DNA of 49,374 bases, from NCBI GenBank assembly GCA_937958885.1, contig CALGMT010000040.1:1-49374 (forward strand), given 5' to 3'. Position 1 is the first letter of the stretch. Every line of letters begins with the position of its first letter. The stretch comes from an uncultured bacterium. Its GTDB lineage: Bacteria; Verrucomicrobiota; Kiritimatiellia; CAIVKH01. Shown here in pieces: positions 23,973-33,363 of the stretch. The notes below the pieces were generated by a model, which saw only the letters and a list, made by a program, of their open reading frames with translations, ran no database searches and was not told where the DNA came from. Both the position numbers and the translations under genes were made by a program.

Positions 23973-24602
23973 ATGCATGAAATCTTGACCGAACGCATTG
24001 TGCCCGTTGCCGTGATCGAACGCGTGGAGGACGCCGTGCCGGTCGCGCGCGCGCTGATCGCCGGTGGGCTGAGCACGCTGGAACTCACGCTCCGGACTTC
24101 GGCCGCGCTGGATTGCATCCGCGCGATTCGCGCGGAAGCGCCGGAGTTGAAAGTCGGCGCGGGCACGGTCCTGACGCCGGACCAAGCGCGGCAAGTGCGC
24201 GAAGCCGGCGCCTTTTTCGCGGTGGCGCCCGGATTAAACCGTCGGGTGGTCGAAGCCGCCCGCGCGCTTGAGCTGCCGTTCTATCCCGGCGTGATGACCC
24301 CTTCCGACGTCGAGGCCGCGCTCGAGCTGGGCTGCACGCTGCAAAAATTTTTTCCCGCATCGGCGGCAGGCGGATTGGAGATGATCAAATCGCTGGCGGG
24401 TCCCTATGCGCACACCGGGTTGAAACTCATTCCGCTCGGCGGCATCACGGCGCAAAACATGAGCGACTACCTCGCCCACCCGCTCGTCGCCGCGATCGGC
24501 GGTTCCTGGCTGGTGGACAGAAAATGCCTGGCCGCGAAAGACTACGCGGGCATCACAAAGTTGGTCAAAGAAGCCGTCGCCATCGCCGGAGGCCGTTCAT
24601 GA
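23973..24602 (+). CDS. eda: KDPG (2-keto-3-deoxy-6-phosphogluconate) aldolase
   Basis: A 209-residue class I aldolase that splits KDPG into pyruvate and glyceraldehyde-3-phosphate. The Schiff-base Lys lies in LGCTLQKFFPAS, and the catalytic Glu in STLELTLRT. The phosphate-binding glycines are in LIPLGGIT and AIGGSW. GAGG sits 5 nt before the ATG at 23973; an upstream TTG at 23949 would add only eight unlikely residues. The stop overlaps the next start as ATGA, so eda and the PfkB kinase are coupled. This gives the last two steps of the KDG route. Confidence 0.95.
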   Translation: MHEILTERIVPVAVIERVEDAVPVARALIAGGLSTLELTLRTSAALDCIRAIRAEAPELKVGAGTVLTPDQARQVREAGAFFAVAPGLNRRVVEAARALELPFYPGVMTPSDVEAALELGCTLQKFFPASAAGGLEMIKSLAGPYAHTGLKLIPLGGITAQNMSDYLAHPLVAAIGGSWLVDRKCLAAKDYAGITKLVKEAVAIAGGRS

Positions 24603-25687
24603 AGATTCGATCCGCAGACGCGTGCATGTGGGATGAAGTATCGCTGGGCGAGGTGATGCTGCGCCTCGATCCCGGCGAGGAGCGCGTACACACCGCGCGG
24701 ACCTTTCGCGCGTGGGAGGGCGGCGGCGAATATAACGTCGCGCGCGGCCTGCGCCGCTGTTTCGGCCTGCGCACGGCGCTGGTCACGGCCTTCGTGGACA
24801 ACGCGGTCGGCCGCCTGCTCGAGGATTTTATCCTGCAGGGCGGCGTGGACATGCGCCACGTGAAGTGGGCGCCGTTCGACGGCGTGGGCCGCGCGGCGCG
24901 CAACGGGCTGAACTTCACCGAGCGCGGCTATGGCGTGCGCGGGGCGGCGGGCGTGAGCGATCGGGGACACACCGCTGTATCGCAACTCAAGCGCGGCGAT
25001 ATCGACTGGAAGCGCATCTTCAAGGAAGAAGGCGCGCGCTGGTTCCATTGCGGCGGCATTTTTGCGGCCCTTTCCGAGACGACGCCCGACGTCGCGCGCG
25101 AGGCGATGGAATGCGCGAAAGAGCACGGCACGATCGTCTCCTACGACTTGAACTACCGCCCCAGCCTGTGGAAATCCATCGGCGGCTCGAAGCGGGCGAT
25201 TGAGGTGAATCGCGCCCTCGCGCCGTACATCGACGTGATGATCGGCAACGAAGAGGATTTCACCGCCGCCCTGGGTTTCGAGGTGCCCGGCCTGGATGAG
25301 CACTGCTCGAACCTTGATCCGGCGAACTTCCGAAAAATGATCGAGGTCGCGCGTTCGGCCTATCCGAACTTTCAAGCCATCGCCACGACGCTGCGCAACG
25401 TGAAGAGCGCCACGATCAACGAGTGGAGCGCGACACTCTGGGTCGACGGCCGCTTTTACCAGGCGGCAACGCGCACACTCGAGATCTTGGATCGCGTCGG
25501 CGGCGGCGATTCCTTCGCATCGGGATTGATCTATGGATTTCTAAGCGGCCTCGACCCGCAGACCTGCGTGGAATACGGTGCGGCGCACGGCGCGCTCGCG
25601 ATGACGACCCCCGGCGACACCTCAATGGCGACGCTGGCCGAGGTCCGCAACCTCGCCGGCGGCGGCTCCGCCCGCGTACAGCGATAA
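24599..25687 (+). CDS. kdgK: 2-dehydro-3-deoxygluconate (KDG) kinase, PfkB family
   Basis: A 362-residue PfkB kinase that phosphorylates KDG to KDPG, the substrate of the aldolase encoded immediately upstream. Recognised parts are SLGEVMLRLDPGEERV, the substrate block WEGGGEYNVARGLRRCFGL, WFHCGGIFAALSE, and the anion hole VGGGDSFASGLIYGFLSG with the catalytic Asp. ATG 24599 overlaps the eda stop (ATGA). It is a paralogue of the kinase encoded at 15011 and shares its C-terminal GGGSARVQR ending. Because it is coupled to eda, the KDG assignment is firmer for this copy. Confidence 0.9.
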   Translation: MKIRSADACMWDEVSLGEVMLRLDPGEERVHTARTFRAWEGGGEYNVARGLRRCFGLRTALVTAFVDNAVGRLLEDFILQGGVDMRHVKWAPFDGVGRAARNGLNFTERGYGVRGAAGVSDRGHTAVSQLKRGDIDWKRIFKEEGARWFHCGGIFAALSETTPDVAREAMECAKEHGTIVSYDLNYRPSLWKSIGGSKRAIEVNRALAPYIDVMIGNEEDFTAALGFEVPGLDEHCSNLDPANFRKMIEVARSAYPNFQAIATTLRNVKSATINEWSATLWVDGRFYQAATRTLEILDRVGGGDSFASGLIYGFLSGLDPQTCVEYGAAHGALAMTTPGDTSMATLAEVRNLAGGGSARVQR

Positions 25688-25717
25688 GCGCGCGGTTTTG
25701 GATGGGGGCGTCGAAGG

Positions 25718-25794
25718 TGGTGGCGGCGGAGGGATTTGAACCCCCGACCAAGGGCTTATGAGTCCCCTGCTCTACCGGGCTGAGCTACGCCGCC
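25718..25794 (-). tRNA. tRNA-Met (CAT), elongator type
   Basis: A cloverleaf reading on the minus strand: acceptor GGCGGCG pairs with CGCCGCC, the D arm contains TAGCTCAGCCCGGTAGAGCA, the anticodon loop CTCATAA has CAT (plus 25758-25760), and the T arm is GGGGGTTCAAATCCC. CCA is encoded (25718-25720). The acceptor starts with a paired G1-C72, as in elongator rather than initiator tRNA-Met; a lysidine-modified tRNA-Ile is less likely. Confidence 0.95.
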
Positions 25795-25810
25795 GCAGAA
25801 ATCGGTCACG

Positions 25811-28657
25811 TTAGGGGGCGACCGCGGGCGTGTCAAGCAGACGCCGGATTTCGCACGCCAAGGCTTCGATCGTGAACGGTTTCAGCAACAGCGCAGCGGA
25901 TTGGCTGACGCGCACCCCGTCCAGCTTCATGTCCTCGGTGAAGCCGGACATGAAGAGCACACGCAAATCCGGCTTCTGTTTACGCAATTGCTCGACCATC
26001 TCCGGGCCGCCCATGATGGGCATCACGACGTCGGTCACGACAAGATCCACCCTGCCGTCGTTGCGATTAAAGACGTTTAGGCCTTCACCGCCATGCGTGG
26101 CCTCCAGCACCTTGTATCCGAGCTTGGCAAGTCCGCGCACCGCAAGATTGCGCACGCCGCTTTCGTCCTCCACAACCAAAATTGTTTCTACGCCGCTGCA
26201 CACCCGCTCGGGCGAGGTCTCCACTATATCCTGCGCGGCGTCGTCCACTACGGGAAAATAAAGCCGGAATTCGGCGCCCTTTCCCGGCGAAGTGTCCACC
26301 TCGATGAAACCGCGGCAGTGCTGGACAATGCCATATACGGTAGATAAGCCCAGCCCTTGCCCTTGTCCCTTCGGCTTGGTGGTGAAGAACGGCTCGAAGA
26401 TCTGACGGCGTACCTCCTCCGTCATGCCGACGCCGGTGTCGCGGACGGCCAGACATACGTGACGACCGGGGCGAGCGCCTTTCCGTGACGCGACGCGCTC
26501 CGGACTGATCTCCGCCACGCGCGTCATAAATGTCAAGGTGCCGCCGTTCGGCATCGCGTCCCTCGCGTTAAGCGCCAGATTGGTGAGGACCTGCTCGATC
26601 ATGCCCGGATCGGCCTCGACGCTCGGCAGTTTCCCGTCTAGCTGGGCGACCAGCTCGACATCTTCGCCCAGCGAGCGGCGCAGGAGCGGATCGATCTTGC
26701 GGACGGCGTCGTTCAAATTAAGCGCCTGCATCTGCACGACGTGCTTCTGGCCGAAGGCGAGCAGTTGCCGTGTCAGGCGAGCCGCTCGTTCGCCGGAGCG
26801 GATGATTTCGTCAACATCCGGCCGACAGACATGGTCGGACTCCAGGGTGTCGCGGATCAAACGCGCGAAGCCGAGGATGCTGGTCAGCAGGTTGTTAAAG
26901 TCGTGCGCGATGCCGCCGGTGAGCCGGCCGATGCTCTCCATCTTTTGCGACTGCCGCACCGCCTGCTCCAACTCCAGCGCGCGCGTGATATCTTGAGAAA
27001 CGGCGAGGTAGGCGCGAATCTCGCCCGTTCCCGATTTGATGGGCGAAATAACCTGTTCCGCTTCGTACAGGCGGCCGTCTTTGCGGCGATTGGTGATGCG
27101 TCCGGCCCACACATCGCCCCGCAGCAGGGTTTTCCACATCTCGTCATAAGCCCGAGCGTCCATATTCCCGCTTTTGAGGATGCGCGGGTTCTTGCCGATC
27201 GCCTCGTCGCGGGAATAGCCCGTTATGGCTTCAAACGCGGGATTCACATACGTGATCGTGCCGTGGACATCGGTGATCACAACAGCTTCGGCGGACTGTT
27301 CGAGCGCGGTCGCGAGCAGGGCGCGCTCGGACTCGACCATCTTGCGCTCGATGATGTTCGCGATGAGCGAGGCGAATACCGCGACGATCTCCTGTTTAAC
27401 GGGATCGAACGGCGTCTTCGTGATGGCGGAGTCGTTGCAAAACACGCCCACGGCCTTGTGCGCGGTCTGGATCGGCGTGATCGCCACCCAACCCTGCCCG
27501 CGCGGGGCCATGTGTCCATTGCGCCAATCCTGCAGCGGTTCGAGCGACAGGCTCCAACGGGGCTCGTTCGACGCGCGCAGGCGGAAGCGCTCGCGCCATT
27601 GTTCGTCCATCGGGATCACGTGGTTGCGTTCGTCGGTAATGCGCCCGCTCATGTCGGTGCCATACGTGGCGCGGACGCGCTGCCCGTCCGCCAGAAAAAT
27701 CGCGGCGCGCTCCAGCCCCAACCGCTCGCGCGAGAGTTCAACGGCGCGCCGATACACGGTGTCGACGTCCGGCGCGGCGATCAACTCGTCCGCGATCTCG
27801 ACAACGGAGCGAAGGCCCTGCACGGTTGCGGATTGCCGATCTTCCATCTGCGGACGATCTGTGCTGTCGCGCACGGTCAACAGCAGCGCCGGTTTGCCGT
27901 CATACTCGATGCGGTTCGCCTTGATCTCGACCGGTACAATGCGCCCGCCCCGCGTGTAGCTGTAGCCTTCATACTGGTCCAATTGACCGGAGAACCACTT
28001 GGGAAAATCGCGCCGCACCACGTCCCGGTGGCCGGGCGGCACGAGATCCAAGACGGACATTCCGACCATTTCCGCACGCGGTATATCGTGCAGACGGGCG
28101 GCGGCTTCGTTGGCGTCGAGCACAATTCCGTCTTCCGATTCGACAAACATCGGATCCGGCGACCGCTCGAACAGGACGCGGAACCGCGCCTCGCTCGCGC
28201 GCAGTTCCGCGGTGCGCCGGTCGAGTTCGACCTGGATACTCTCTCGTTGCCGCTCCAATTGCGCCTGGTATTCTCGCATGCGCAGCAATACGCGGACTTG
28301 GGCCGCCAGCTCGTCGGCTTCAAAGGGTTTCACCAGATAGGCGTCGGCGCCCGACTCAAGGCCCTGCGTGCGATCCGCGGCGTCGCGGTGAAGACCGGAC
28401 ATCATCAAGATCGGAATACGCGCGGTGACGGCATCTGCTTTGAGCCGGGCGCACGTCGCCCATCCGTCGCACGCGGGCATGCATACATCCAGCAGAATTA
28501 CATCCGGGTTCAACTCCCGCGCGCGCGCGATCCCGGACTCGCCGTCATGCGCCTCGGAAATGCGCGCGTCAGGAAAGCGAGCGGATAATTGAGAACGAAC
28601 GAGCATGCGGGTATCGGCGTCGTCATCGACCACGAGAATGTGGTGGAGCTTGTCCAT
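25811..28657 (-). CDS. Hybrid sensor histidine kinase (REC-PAS-GAF-PAS-HisKA-HATPase-REC)
   Basis: A 948-residue soluble sensor kinase with no membrane segment. Order of domains: receiver 1-120 (HHILVVDDD, phospho-Asp in ILLDVCMP); a short coiled coil; PAS about 150-270; GAF about 290-450; PAS/PAC about 460-580; HisKA with the H-box GGIAHDFNNLLTSILGF; HATPase with N box LALNARDAMPNGG, DTGVGM and GQGLGLSTVYGIV; and a C-terminal receiver (DLVVTDVVMP). An N-terminal receiver suggests it is fed by another kinase. It starts 14 nt after the PdeM stop, so it may be read through from the DNA repair cassette. Signal and output are unknown. Confidence 0.92.
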   Translation of the reverse strand: MDKLHHILVVDDDADTRMLVRSQLSARFPDARISEAHDGESGIARARELNPDVILLDVCMPACDGWATCARLKADAVTARIPILMMSGLHRDAADRTQGLESGADAYLVKPFEADELAAQVRVLLRMREYQAQLERQRESIQVELDRRTAELRASEARFRVLFERSPDPMFVESEDGIVLDANEAAARLHDIPRAEMVGMSVLDLVPPGHRDVVRRDFPKWFSGQLDQYEGYSYTRGGRIVPVEIKANRIEYDGKPALLLTVRDSTDRPQMEDRQSATVQGLRSVVEIADELIAAPDVDTVYRRAVELSRERLGLERAAIFLADGQRVRATYGTDMSGRITDERNHVIPMDEQWRERFRLRASNEPRWSLSLEPLQDWRNGHMAPRGQGWVAITPIQTAHKAVGVFCNDSAITKTPFDPVKQEIVAVFASLIANIIERKMVESERALLATALEQSAEAVVITDVHGTITYVNPAFEAITGYSRDEAIGKNPRILKSGNMDARAYDEMWKTLLRGDVWAGRITNRRKDGRLYEAEQVISPIKSGTGEIRAYLAVSQDITRALELEQAVRQSQKMESIGRLTGGIAHDFNNLLTSILGFARLIRDTLESDHVCRPDVDEIIRSGERAARLTRQLLAFGQKHVVQMQALNLNDAVRKIDPLLRRSLGEDVELVAQLDGKLPSVEADPGMIEQVLTNLALNARDAMPNGGTLTFMTRVAEISPERVASRKGARPGRHVCLAVRDTGVGMTEEVRRQIFEPFFTTKPKGQGQGLGLSTVYGIVQHCRGFIEVDTSPGKGAEFRLYFPVVDDAAQDIVETSPERVCSGVETILVVEDESGVRNLAVRGLAKLGYKVLEATHGGEGLNVFNRNDGRVDLVVTDVVMPIMGGPEMVEQLRKQKPDLRVLFMSGFTEDMKLDGVRVSQSAALLLKPFTIEALACEIRRLLDTPAVAP

Positions 28658-28671
28658 CTCAATATCCAAAT

Positions 28672-29346
28672 TTACTGGAACGGATGGGGCGCCACAAGCT
28701 TGCCGCTGCCCCCTGTCCATAAGCTGCCATCGGGGCCCACTAAAACGATACGGTCTCGCCGGGCAGGGCGGATCCGATACCCCCCCGCAAGCGAGCTGAA
28801 TGCCGGCAACACCAACAGGTGGGATCGGAACCAGTAGCAGGGCCTCGCCGGCTCGCCGGGCAGCGGCGGTCGAAACACCGGATGAAGGTGGCCGCAAATC
28901 GAATAGCCGGAAACCGCCTTCGGCGGGTCGTGGCGCAGCGCAATACCATCGATCGCGAGAACGCGAACGGTGTCAATCGCCAGCGCGCGAGGCGGCTCGC
29001 CCGCCGAGCGGTCGTGGTTTCCACGCACCAGCGTGATCGCTAGCGCGCGATGTCGCGTGCGCCAGGCGGATAACGCATCCACCACTCGCGCGCCGCGGCC
29101 GCTGCGCGCGTGAAAGAAATCGCCCAGCACAATCAACCGGCGCGCCGACACGCGCGCGAGCGCCTGCGATAATCGATCGAGATCATCCGCCAATGCCCCA
29201 TCCGGCACAGGCACGCCGGCTTTTCTGAAGGCCTCGTCCTTGCCGATGTGCAAGTCGGCACAGATCAAGGTCTGCTGTTCCGGCCACCACAGCGCGCGCT
29301 CCGGCAGGCAGCTCCATGTGCGCTCCGCCCATTCAATCGCCATCAT
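28672..29346 (-). CDS. pdeM: Ligase-associated DNA damage response endonuclease PdeM-like (metallophosphoesterase)
   Basis: A 224-residue calcineurin-like phosphoesterase of the ligase-associated group. Metal motifs are ADLHIGK, GDFFHARSG, RGNHD and CGHLHP in normal order. It is the last member of the four-gene cassette exonuclease, ATP ligase, DEXH helicase, phosphoesterase. The start codon overlaps the helicase stop (ATGA). The exact DNA substrate is not established for this family; a role in processing damaged ends is inferred from the cassette. Confidence 0.92.
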   Translation of the reverse strand: MMAIEWAERTWSCLPERALWWPEQQTLICADLHIGKDEAFRKAGVPVPDGALADDLDRLSQALARVSARRLIVLGDFFHARSGRGARVVDALSAWRTRHRALAITLVRGNHDRSAGEPPRALAIDTVRVLAIDGIALRHDPPKAVSGYSICGHLHPVFRPPLPGEPARPCYWFRSHLLVLPAFSSLAGGYRIRPARRDRIVLVGPDGSLWTGGSGKLVAPHPFQ

Positions 29347-31772
29347 GATGCGGCGACCTCACTCGTCAGGCGCGCGGACATGCGCCGCAATCGTTCCGCC
29401 CACGTTTCCGTGCTGACCTGCGCACGCTGTCGTTCCGCCCACAGCGGAAAGGCAAACGGCGAAAAACGTGCCGTGCGCATCACGCGCAACCGCGTGGATT
29501 CCGCCTCGCGCAGCACGCTGCGGATACGGTCCGCCTGCAACTGATCGCGCGCGACTTCGCGCCGCGCCTGCGCGAGCAACAAGTTGTTCGGATCATAGCG
29601 CTGGAACACTTCATAAAAGAGCGCGCCGGAGGCCTGCAACTGGCGCGTCGATTTCCGCCGGCCCGGGTAGCCGGAGAATACCAAACCCGCCACGCGCGCG
29701 ATGTCGCGGAATTGCGTCCGCTCCAGTGCGCCGCCTCGAACACAAGCTGCAAGATCTTCGTCGAGTCCTTCCAACGCGAGTCGCATGCGCCAGGCGGACT
29801 CCGCATGATCGAGCGGCGCGGAACACACCAATTCAAATCCGTAATCGTTTGCCGAGATGCGGATCGTGGATGGAGCGGCGCGCGCGATCCGCATCGCCAA
29901 CAAGGCCGCCAGGCCCTCATGCGCGAGGCGCCCCGCGAAGGGGAACACATACACATGATGTCCTTCGCGCGACTCGGTGTGTTCAATCAGCCACTCGTCG
30001 GCCCGCGGAATCGCCGAAATCGCCGCTTGCGCCTCCAGCACGGGTCGCACCGCCTGCATCTCCGCATCCGCATAACCCCCTCGCGCAGCCTCATCGAGGC
30101 GCGCGCGGACGCGAGTCGCCAGATGCGTGGAGAGCGGCAGGCGTCCGCCCATCCACACCGGCGCGATATGTGCGACGCGCTTGGCCGCGCGCACCCAGAG
30201 CGTCATGTCGCGCACGCGCACAAATTCCAAGGCGCGCCCGGCAAAGTGGAACGTGTCGCCCGGCTTCAACGGGCCGGCAAAGCGCTCCTCAACCGAACCG
30301 ATGCGCCCTCCGCGTAAAAAGCGCACCTCCAGCATGCCGTCGGAAGGGATGGCGCCTATATTCATCCGGTGCAGTCGCGCCACAGTGGGGGTCGATCCCT
30401 CAAGTCCTGCGGGCCCTTCGATCACGCGCCGATAGTCCGGATACGCCTTCAAGACCGGTCCGGTACCGCGCACAAAATCCAACGCCCACTGCCACTCGTC
30501 GTCCGTGAGCGCGGCGTATGCATGCGTTCGCATGATTTCCTCGCGCAGCGCGGCCGGCGGCGTCGGTTCGCCAAGGGCGACCGTGACGATGTGCTGCACC
30601 AGGACATCCAACGGCTTGATCAGCGGCGGCCGCGGCTCCGCGTCTCGCGCGGCAGCGGCCGCGCGCGCGGCGGAAAATTCGACCAGCTCGAATGCGTGCG
30701 CGGGCACGCACAGCACCCGGCTCGGACGTCCCGGCGCGTGACCGCTGCGCCCGGCCCGCTGGAGTAGACGCGCGACACCTTTGGGGCTGCCGATTTGGAT
30801 CACCTGTTCCACCGGACTGAAATCAACGCCGAGATCGAGGCTCGACGTACAGACGACGCAGCGCACGTTCGCGCAGCGCAATCGCTCCTCCACAGCTTCG
30901 CGCTGATTGCGGTCGATCGATCCGTGATGAATCGCAAGCCGGTCTTCACCCCAACCGGTGGCTTCCGCCAGCGCGCGGTGCCAAAGTTCGCATTGCGCGC
31001 GGGTATTGGTGAACAGCAAAGTGGTCCCCGACGCCATCACACGAGCCGCTACTTCGCGCACCAGCGACAGCCCCATATGACCCGACCAGGGAAACCGATC
31101 GATTTCAGCGGGGCGCACTGTTTCAATTTCGATAGGCTTCGGCAGTTCGCCCTGAATCAAACGGCGCGGGCGCGCACCGGGCGCGCCGGCGAGCACATCC
31201 AGCGCCTCCTGCAAGTTGCCAAGCGTGGCCGAAAGCCCCCAGGTGCGCAGCGCCGGATTCCAGGCGCGCAAACGCGCGAGCCCCAGCTCGGTCAGCACGC
31301 CGCGCTTTGAACCCATCAGTTCGTGCCACTCGTCCACCACCACGGCAGCCGCGCTGGAGAGTCGCGCGCGCGCGTCGGGAAACGAAATCGCGACGGCAAG
31401 ACTTTCGGGCGTCGTGACAAGGACGGCGGGCATTTGCTCGCGCTGCGCGCGGCGTTGCGCTGCGGTCGTATCGCCGGTCCGAGACGCGACGCGCCAGCCG
31501 GGCGCGAGTGCGGCGAGCGCCTCGCGGATGTTTTCTTCGGTGTCGCGCGCCAACGCGCGCAGCGGAGTGATCCATAACACGCGCAGTCCGGCCGGCTTCG
31601 GTTCAGAAATGCCGGCCACGGGACCGAGCAGCGCCGCCAACGTCTTCCCTGTGCCCGTCGGCGCGTGGATCAATCCATCGCACCCCTCAACCCACGCGGC
31701 CCACGCCGCGCGCTGGTAGTCGAACGGACGCCAGCCGCGGGCCGCGAACCAGGCTTCAACGCACGCATTCAT
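29343..31772 (-). CDS. Ligase-associated DNA damage response DEXH box helicase (Lhr-like)
   Basis: An 809-residue Lhr-type superfamily 2 helicase. It opens with FAARGWRPFDYQRAAWAAW, the Q-motif-like entry of the ligase-associated subfamily. Walker A is APTGTGKT, motif II is VVDEWHEL (DEWH rather than the more usual DEIH), SATLGN is motif III, and motif VI is QRAGRSGH. Lhr-core WH and beta-barrel domains follow. It would unwind or remodel nucleic acid at lesions together with the other cassette proteins. Both ends overlap neighbours by 4 nt (ATGA), giving a tightly coupled operon. Confidence 0.94.
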   Translation of the reverse strand: MNACVEAWFAARGWRPFDYQRAAWAAWVEGCDGLIHAPTGTGKTLAALLGPVAGISEPKPAGLRVLWITPLRALARDTEENIREALAALAPGWRVASRTGDTTAAQRRAQREQMPAVLVTTPESLAVAISFPDARARLSSAAAVVVDEWHELMGSKRGVLTELGLARLRAWNPALRTWGLSATLGNLQEALDVLAGAPGARPRRLIQGELPKPIEIETVRPAEIDRFPWSGHMGLSLVREVAARVMASGTTLLFTNTRAQCELWHRALAEATGWGEDRLAIHHGSIDRNQREAVEERLRCANVRCVVCTSSLDLGVDFSPVEQVIQIGSPKGVARLLQRAGRSGHAPGRPSRVLCVPAHAFELVEFSAARAAAAARDAEPRPPLIKPLDVLVQHIVTVALGEPTPPAALREEIMRTHAYAALTDDEWQWALDFVRGTGPVLKAYPDYRRVIEGPAGLEGSTPTVARLHRMNIGAIPSDGMLEVRFLRGGRIGSVEERFAGPLKPGDTFHFAGRALEFVRVRDMTLWVRAAKRVAHIAPVWMGGRLPLSTHLATRVRARLDEAARGGYADAEMQAVRPVLEAQAAISAIPRADEWLIEHTESREGHHVYVFPFAGRLAHEGLAALLAMRIARAAPSTIRISANDYGFELVCSAPLDHAESAWRMRLALEGLDEDLAACVRGGALERTQFRDIARVAGLVFSGYPGRRKSTRQLQASGALFYEVFQRYDPNNLLLAQARREVARDQLQADRIRSVLREAESTRLRVMRTARFSPFAFPLWAERQRAQVSTETWAERLRRMSARLTSEVAAS

Positions 31773-33361
31773 GTCTGCGCCGCGTTCATGAGGGCCACGA
31801 GTTGCTCCAGGCGATCCGCATCCGCCGGCATCTTGTCGCGCCGCCAGCGGTGCACGCGCGGGAAACGCAGCGCGATGCCGGATTTATGACGCGGCGACGG
31901 TTGAAGGCCTTCAAACGCGATTTCAAACACCAGCTCCGGCACCACCACGCGCACCGGTCCGTGCTTTTCGATCGTGTGCCGACGAATCCATCGGTCAACC
32001 TCTTCCAGTTCGCGGTCGGTGAGTCCGGAGTATGCCTTCGCGACCGGAACGAGCGTCTCGCCGTTCCAAACGCCGAGCGTGTAATCGGTGTGCAGTCCTG
32101 CGCGCCGACCGTGCCCGGCTTGTGCATACATCAGCACGGCATCGACTGTGTAAGGATCGACCTTCCATTTCCACCATGCCCCGCGCTCGCGGCCGACGCC
32201 GTAAGGCGAATCGCGCCGCTTCAACATAATCCCCTCGACGCGGCGAGCCCGCGATTCGGCGCGCAACGCGGCGAGCGCGGGCCAATCGGGAAAGGCCAAT
32301 GTTGGCGACACCTTCAGCTCTTCGGGCGCGCGCTGCAACACGGCCTCCAGCCGAGCGCGGCGCTCCGAAAGCGGTTGGGCGCGGATATCGACGCCGTTGA
32401 ATTCAAGGAGATCGTAGGCCATAAAAATCACCGGCGCCTCGCGCAGCTCGTCGGATGAAACGCGCAAACGCCCGATGCGCCGTTGCATGGCGCCGAACGG
32501 CAGCGGTCGATCTTCCCGCCAGGCGAGCAGTTCGCCATCCAGCGCCGTGCCCTCCGGCAAAGCCGCAAGGGCCCGCTCGATTTCCGGATATCGCTCGGTG
32601 ACCAATTCCTCGCCGCGCGTCCAAATCGCAATGGAGGCCGCGCGCCGAAGCGCTTGCGCGCGAATGCCGTCCCATTTCCATTCTGCCTGCCAGTCGCCGG
32701 GATCTCCGAGCGAGGAGACCGCCTGCTCCAGGGGATATGCCAGATAAAAAGGGTACGGTTGCAGATTCGGCGTTCCGCGCTCTTCCGTTGAGAGCAGCCG
32801 CTCGAAAAACGACGCGTCGGGCGGCCAGTCGCCCATCAAGCGGCGCGCCAATTCCGCCGCGGGGACGCCGGAAACGCGGGAAAGCGCACGCTCTACCAGG
32901 GCGCGCGAGATGCCGACCCGGAATCCGCCGGTGAGCATTTTGTGATAGAGGAAGCGCGCATCGCCATCCAACTCGTGCCACGACTGTTCGATCCGCGCAC
33001 GGCGCTCCTCGTGGGAAAGCTCGCGAAGCGGGCGTATTCGATGCTCTATTAATGCGGATAACGGCCACGCGCGCGGCGTCGCGGCGGGCGGAACGAGCAG
33101 CGCCAGGGTTTCGGCCAAATCGCCTGCCGCGGCATAGCACTCCTCCACCAGCCACGGGGCGAGTCCCGACGCCGCGCCCGCCCACGCGCGCAGCTCCGCA
33201 GGGCTGACCGCGCGCGGGAGGCGGCGTCCGACCAGGTGAAACAACGCCCATGCGGCATCCTCACGCGGCGCGACGCGAAAGTAGTCTTCCAGCGCCGCCA
33301 CTTTGTCGTTGGTGCGCGTGTGCTGATCGAGGCGCCGGTATAATTGGACAAAAAGGTCCAT
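31769..33361 (-). CDS. ATP-dependent DNA ligase (bacterial cassette type, LigB/LigC-like)
   Basis: A 530-residue ATP-dependent ligase. An N-terminal DNA-binding domain (about 1-200) precedes the nucleotidyltransferase domain, where the adenylated Lys is in EWKWDGIRAQ. Downstream motifs are LDGELLAW, FMAYDLLEFNG, VEGIMLKRRDSPY and WWKWKVDPYTVDAVLMYA. The C-terminal OB fold ends in FPRVHRWRRDK. It seals nicks in DNA repair. The ATG at 33361 is 2 nt downstream of the exonuclease stop, and the stop overlaps the helicase start. Confidence 0.95.
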   Translation of the reverse strand: MDLFVQLYRRLDQHTRTNDKVAALEDYFRVAPREDAAWALFHLVGRRLPRAVSPAELRAWAGAASGLAPWLVEECYAAAGDLAETLALLVPPAATPRAWPLSALIEHRIRPLRELSHEERRARIEQSWHELDGDARFLYHKMLTGGFRVGISRALVERALSRVSGVPAAELARRLMGDWPPDASFFERLLSTEERGTPNLQPYPFYLAYPLEQAVSSLGDPGDWQAEWKWDGIRAQALRRAASIAIWTRGEELVTERYPEIERALAALPEGTALDGELLAWREDRPLPFGAMQRRIGRLRVSSDELREAPVIFMAYDLLEFNGVDIRAQPLSERRARLEAVLQRAPEELKVSPTLAFPDWPALAALRAESRARRVEGIMLKRRDSPYGVGRERGAWWKWKVDPYTVDAVLMYAQAGHGRRAGLHTDYTLGVWNGETLVPVAKAYSGLTDRELEEVDRWIRRHTIEKHGPVRVVVPELVFEIAFEGLQPSPRHKSGIALRFPRVHRWRRDKMPADADRLEQLVALMNAAQT

Positions 33362-33363
33362 AA

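Noticed and set aside
26741-28588. 615-codon frame on the plus strand
   Set aside because: It lies opposite the hybrid histidine kinase, whose domains are unmistakable.
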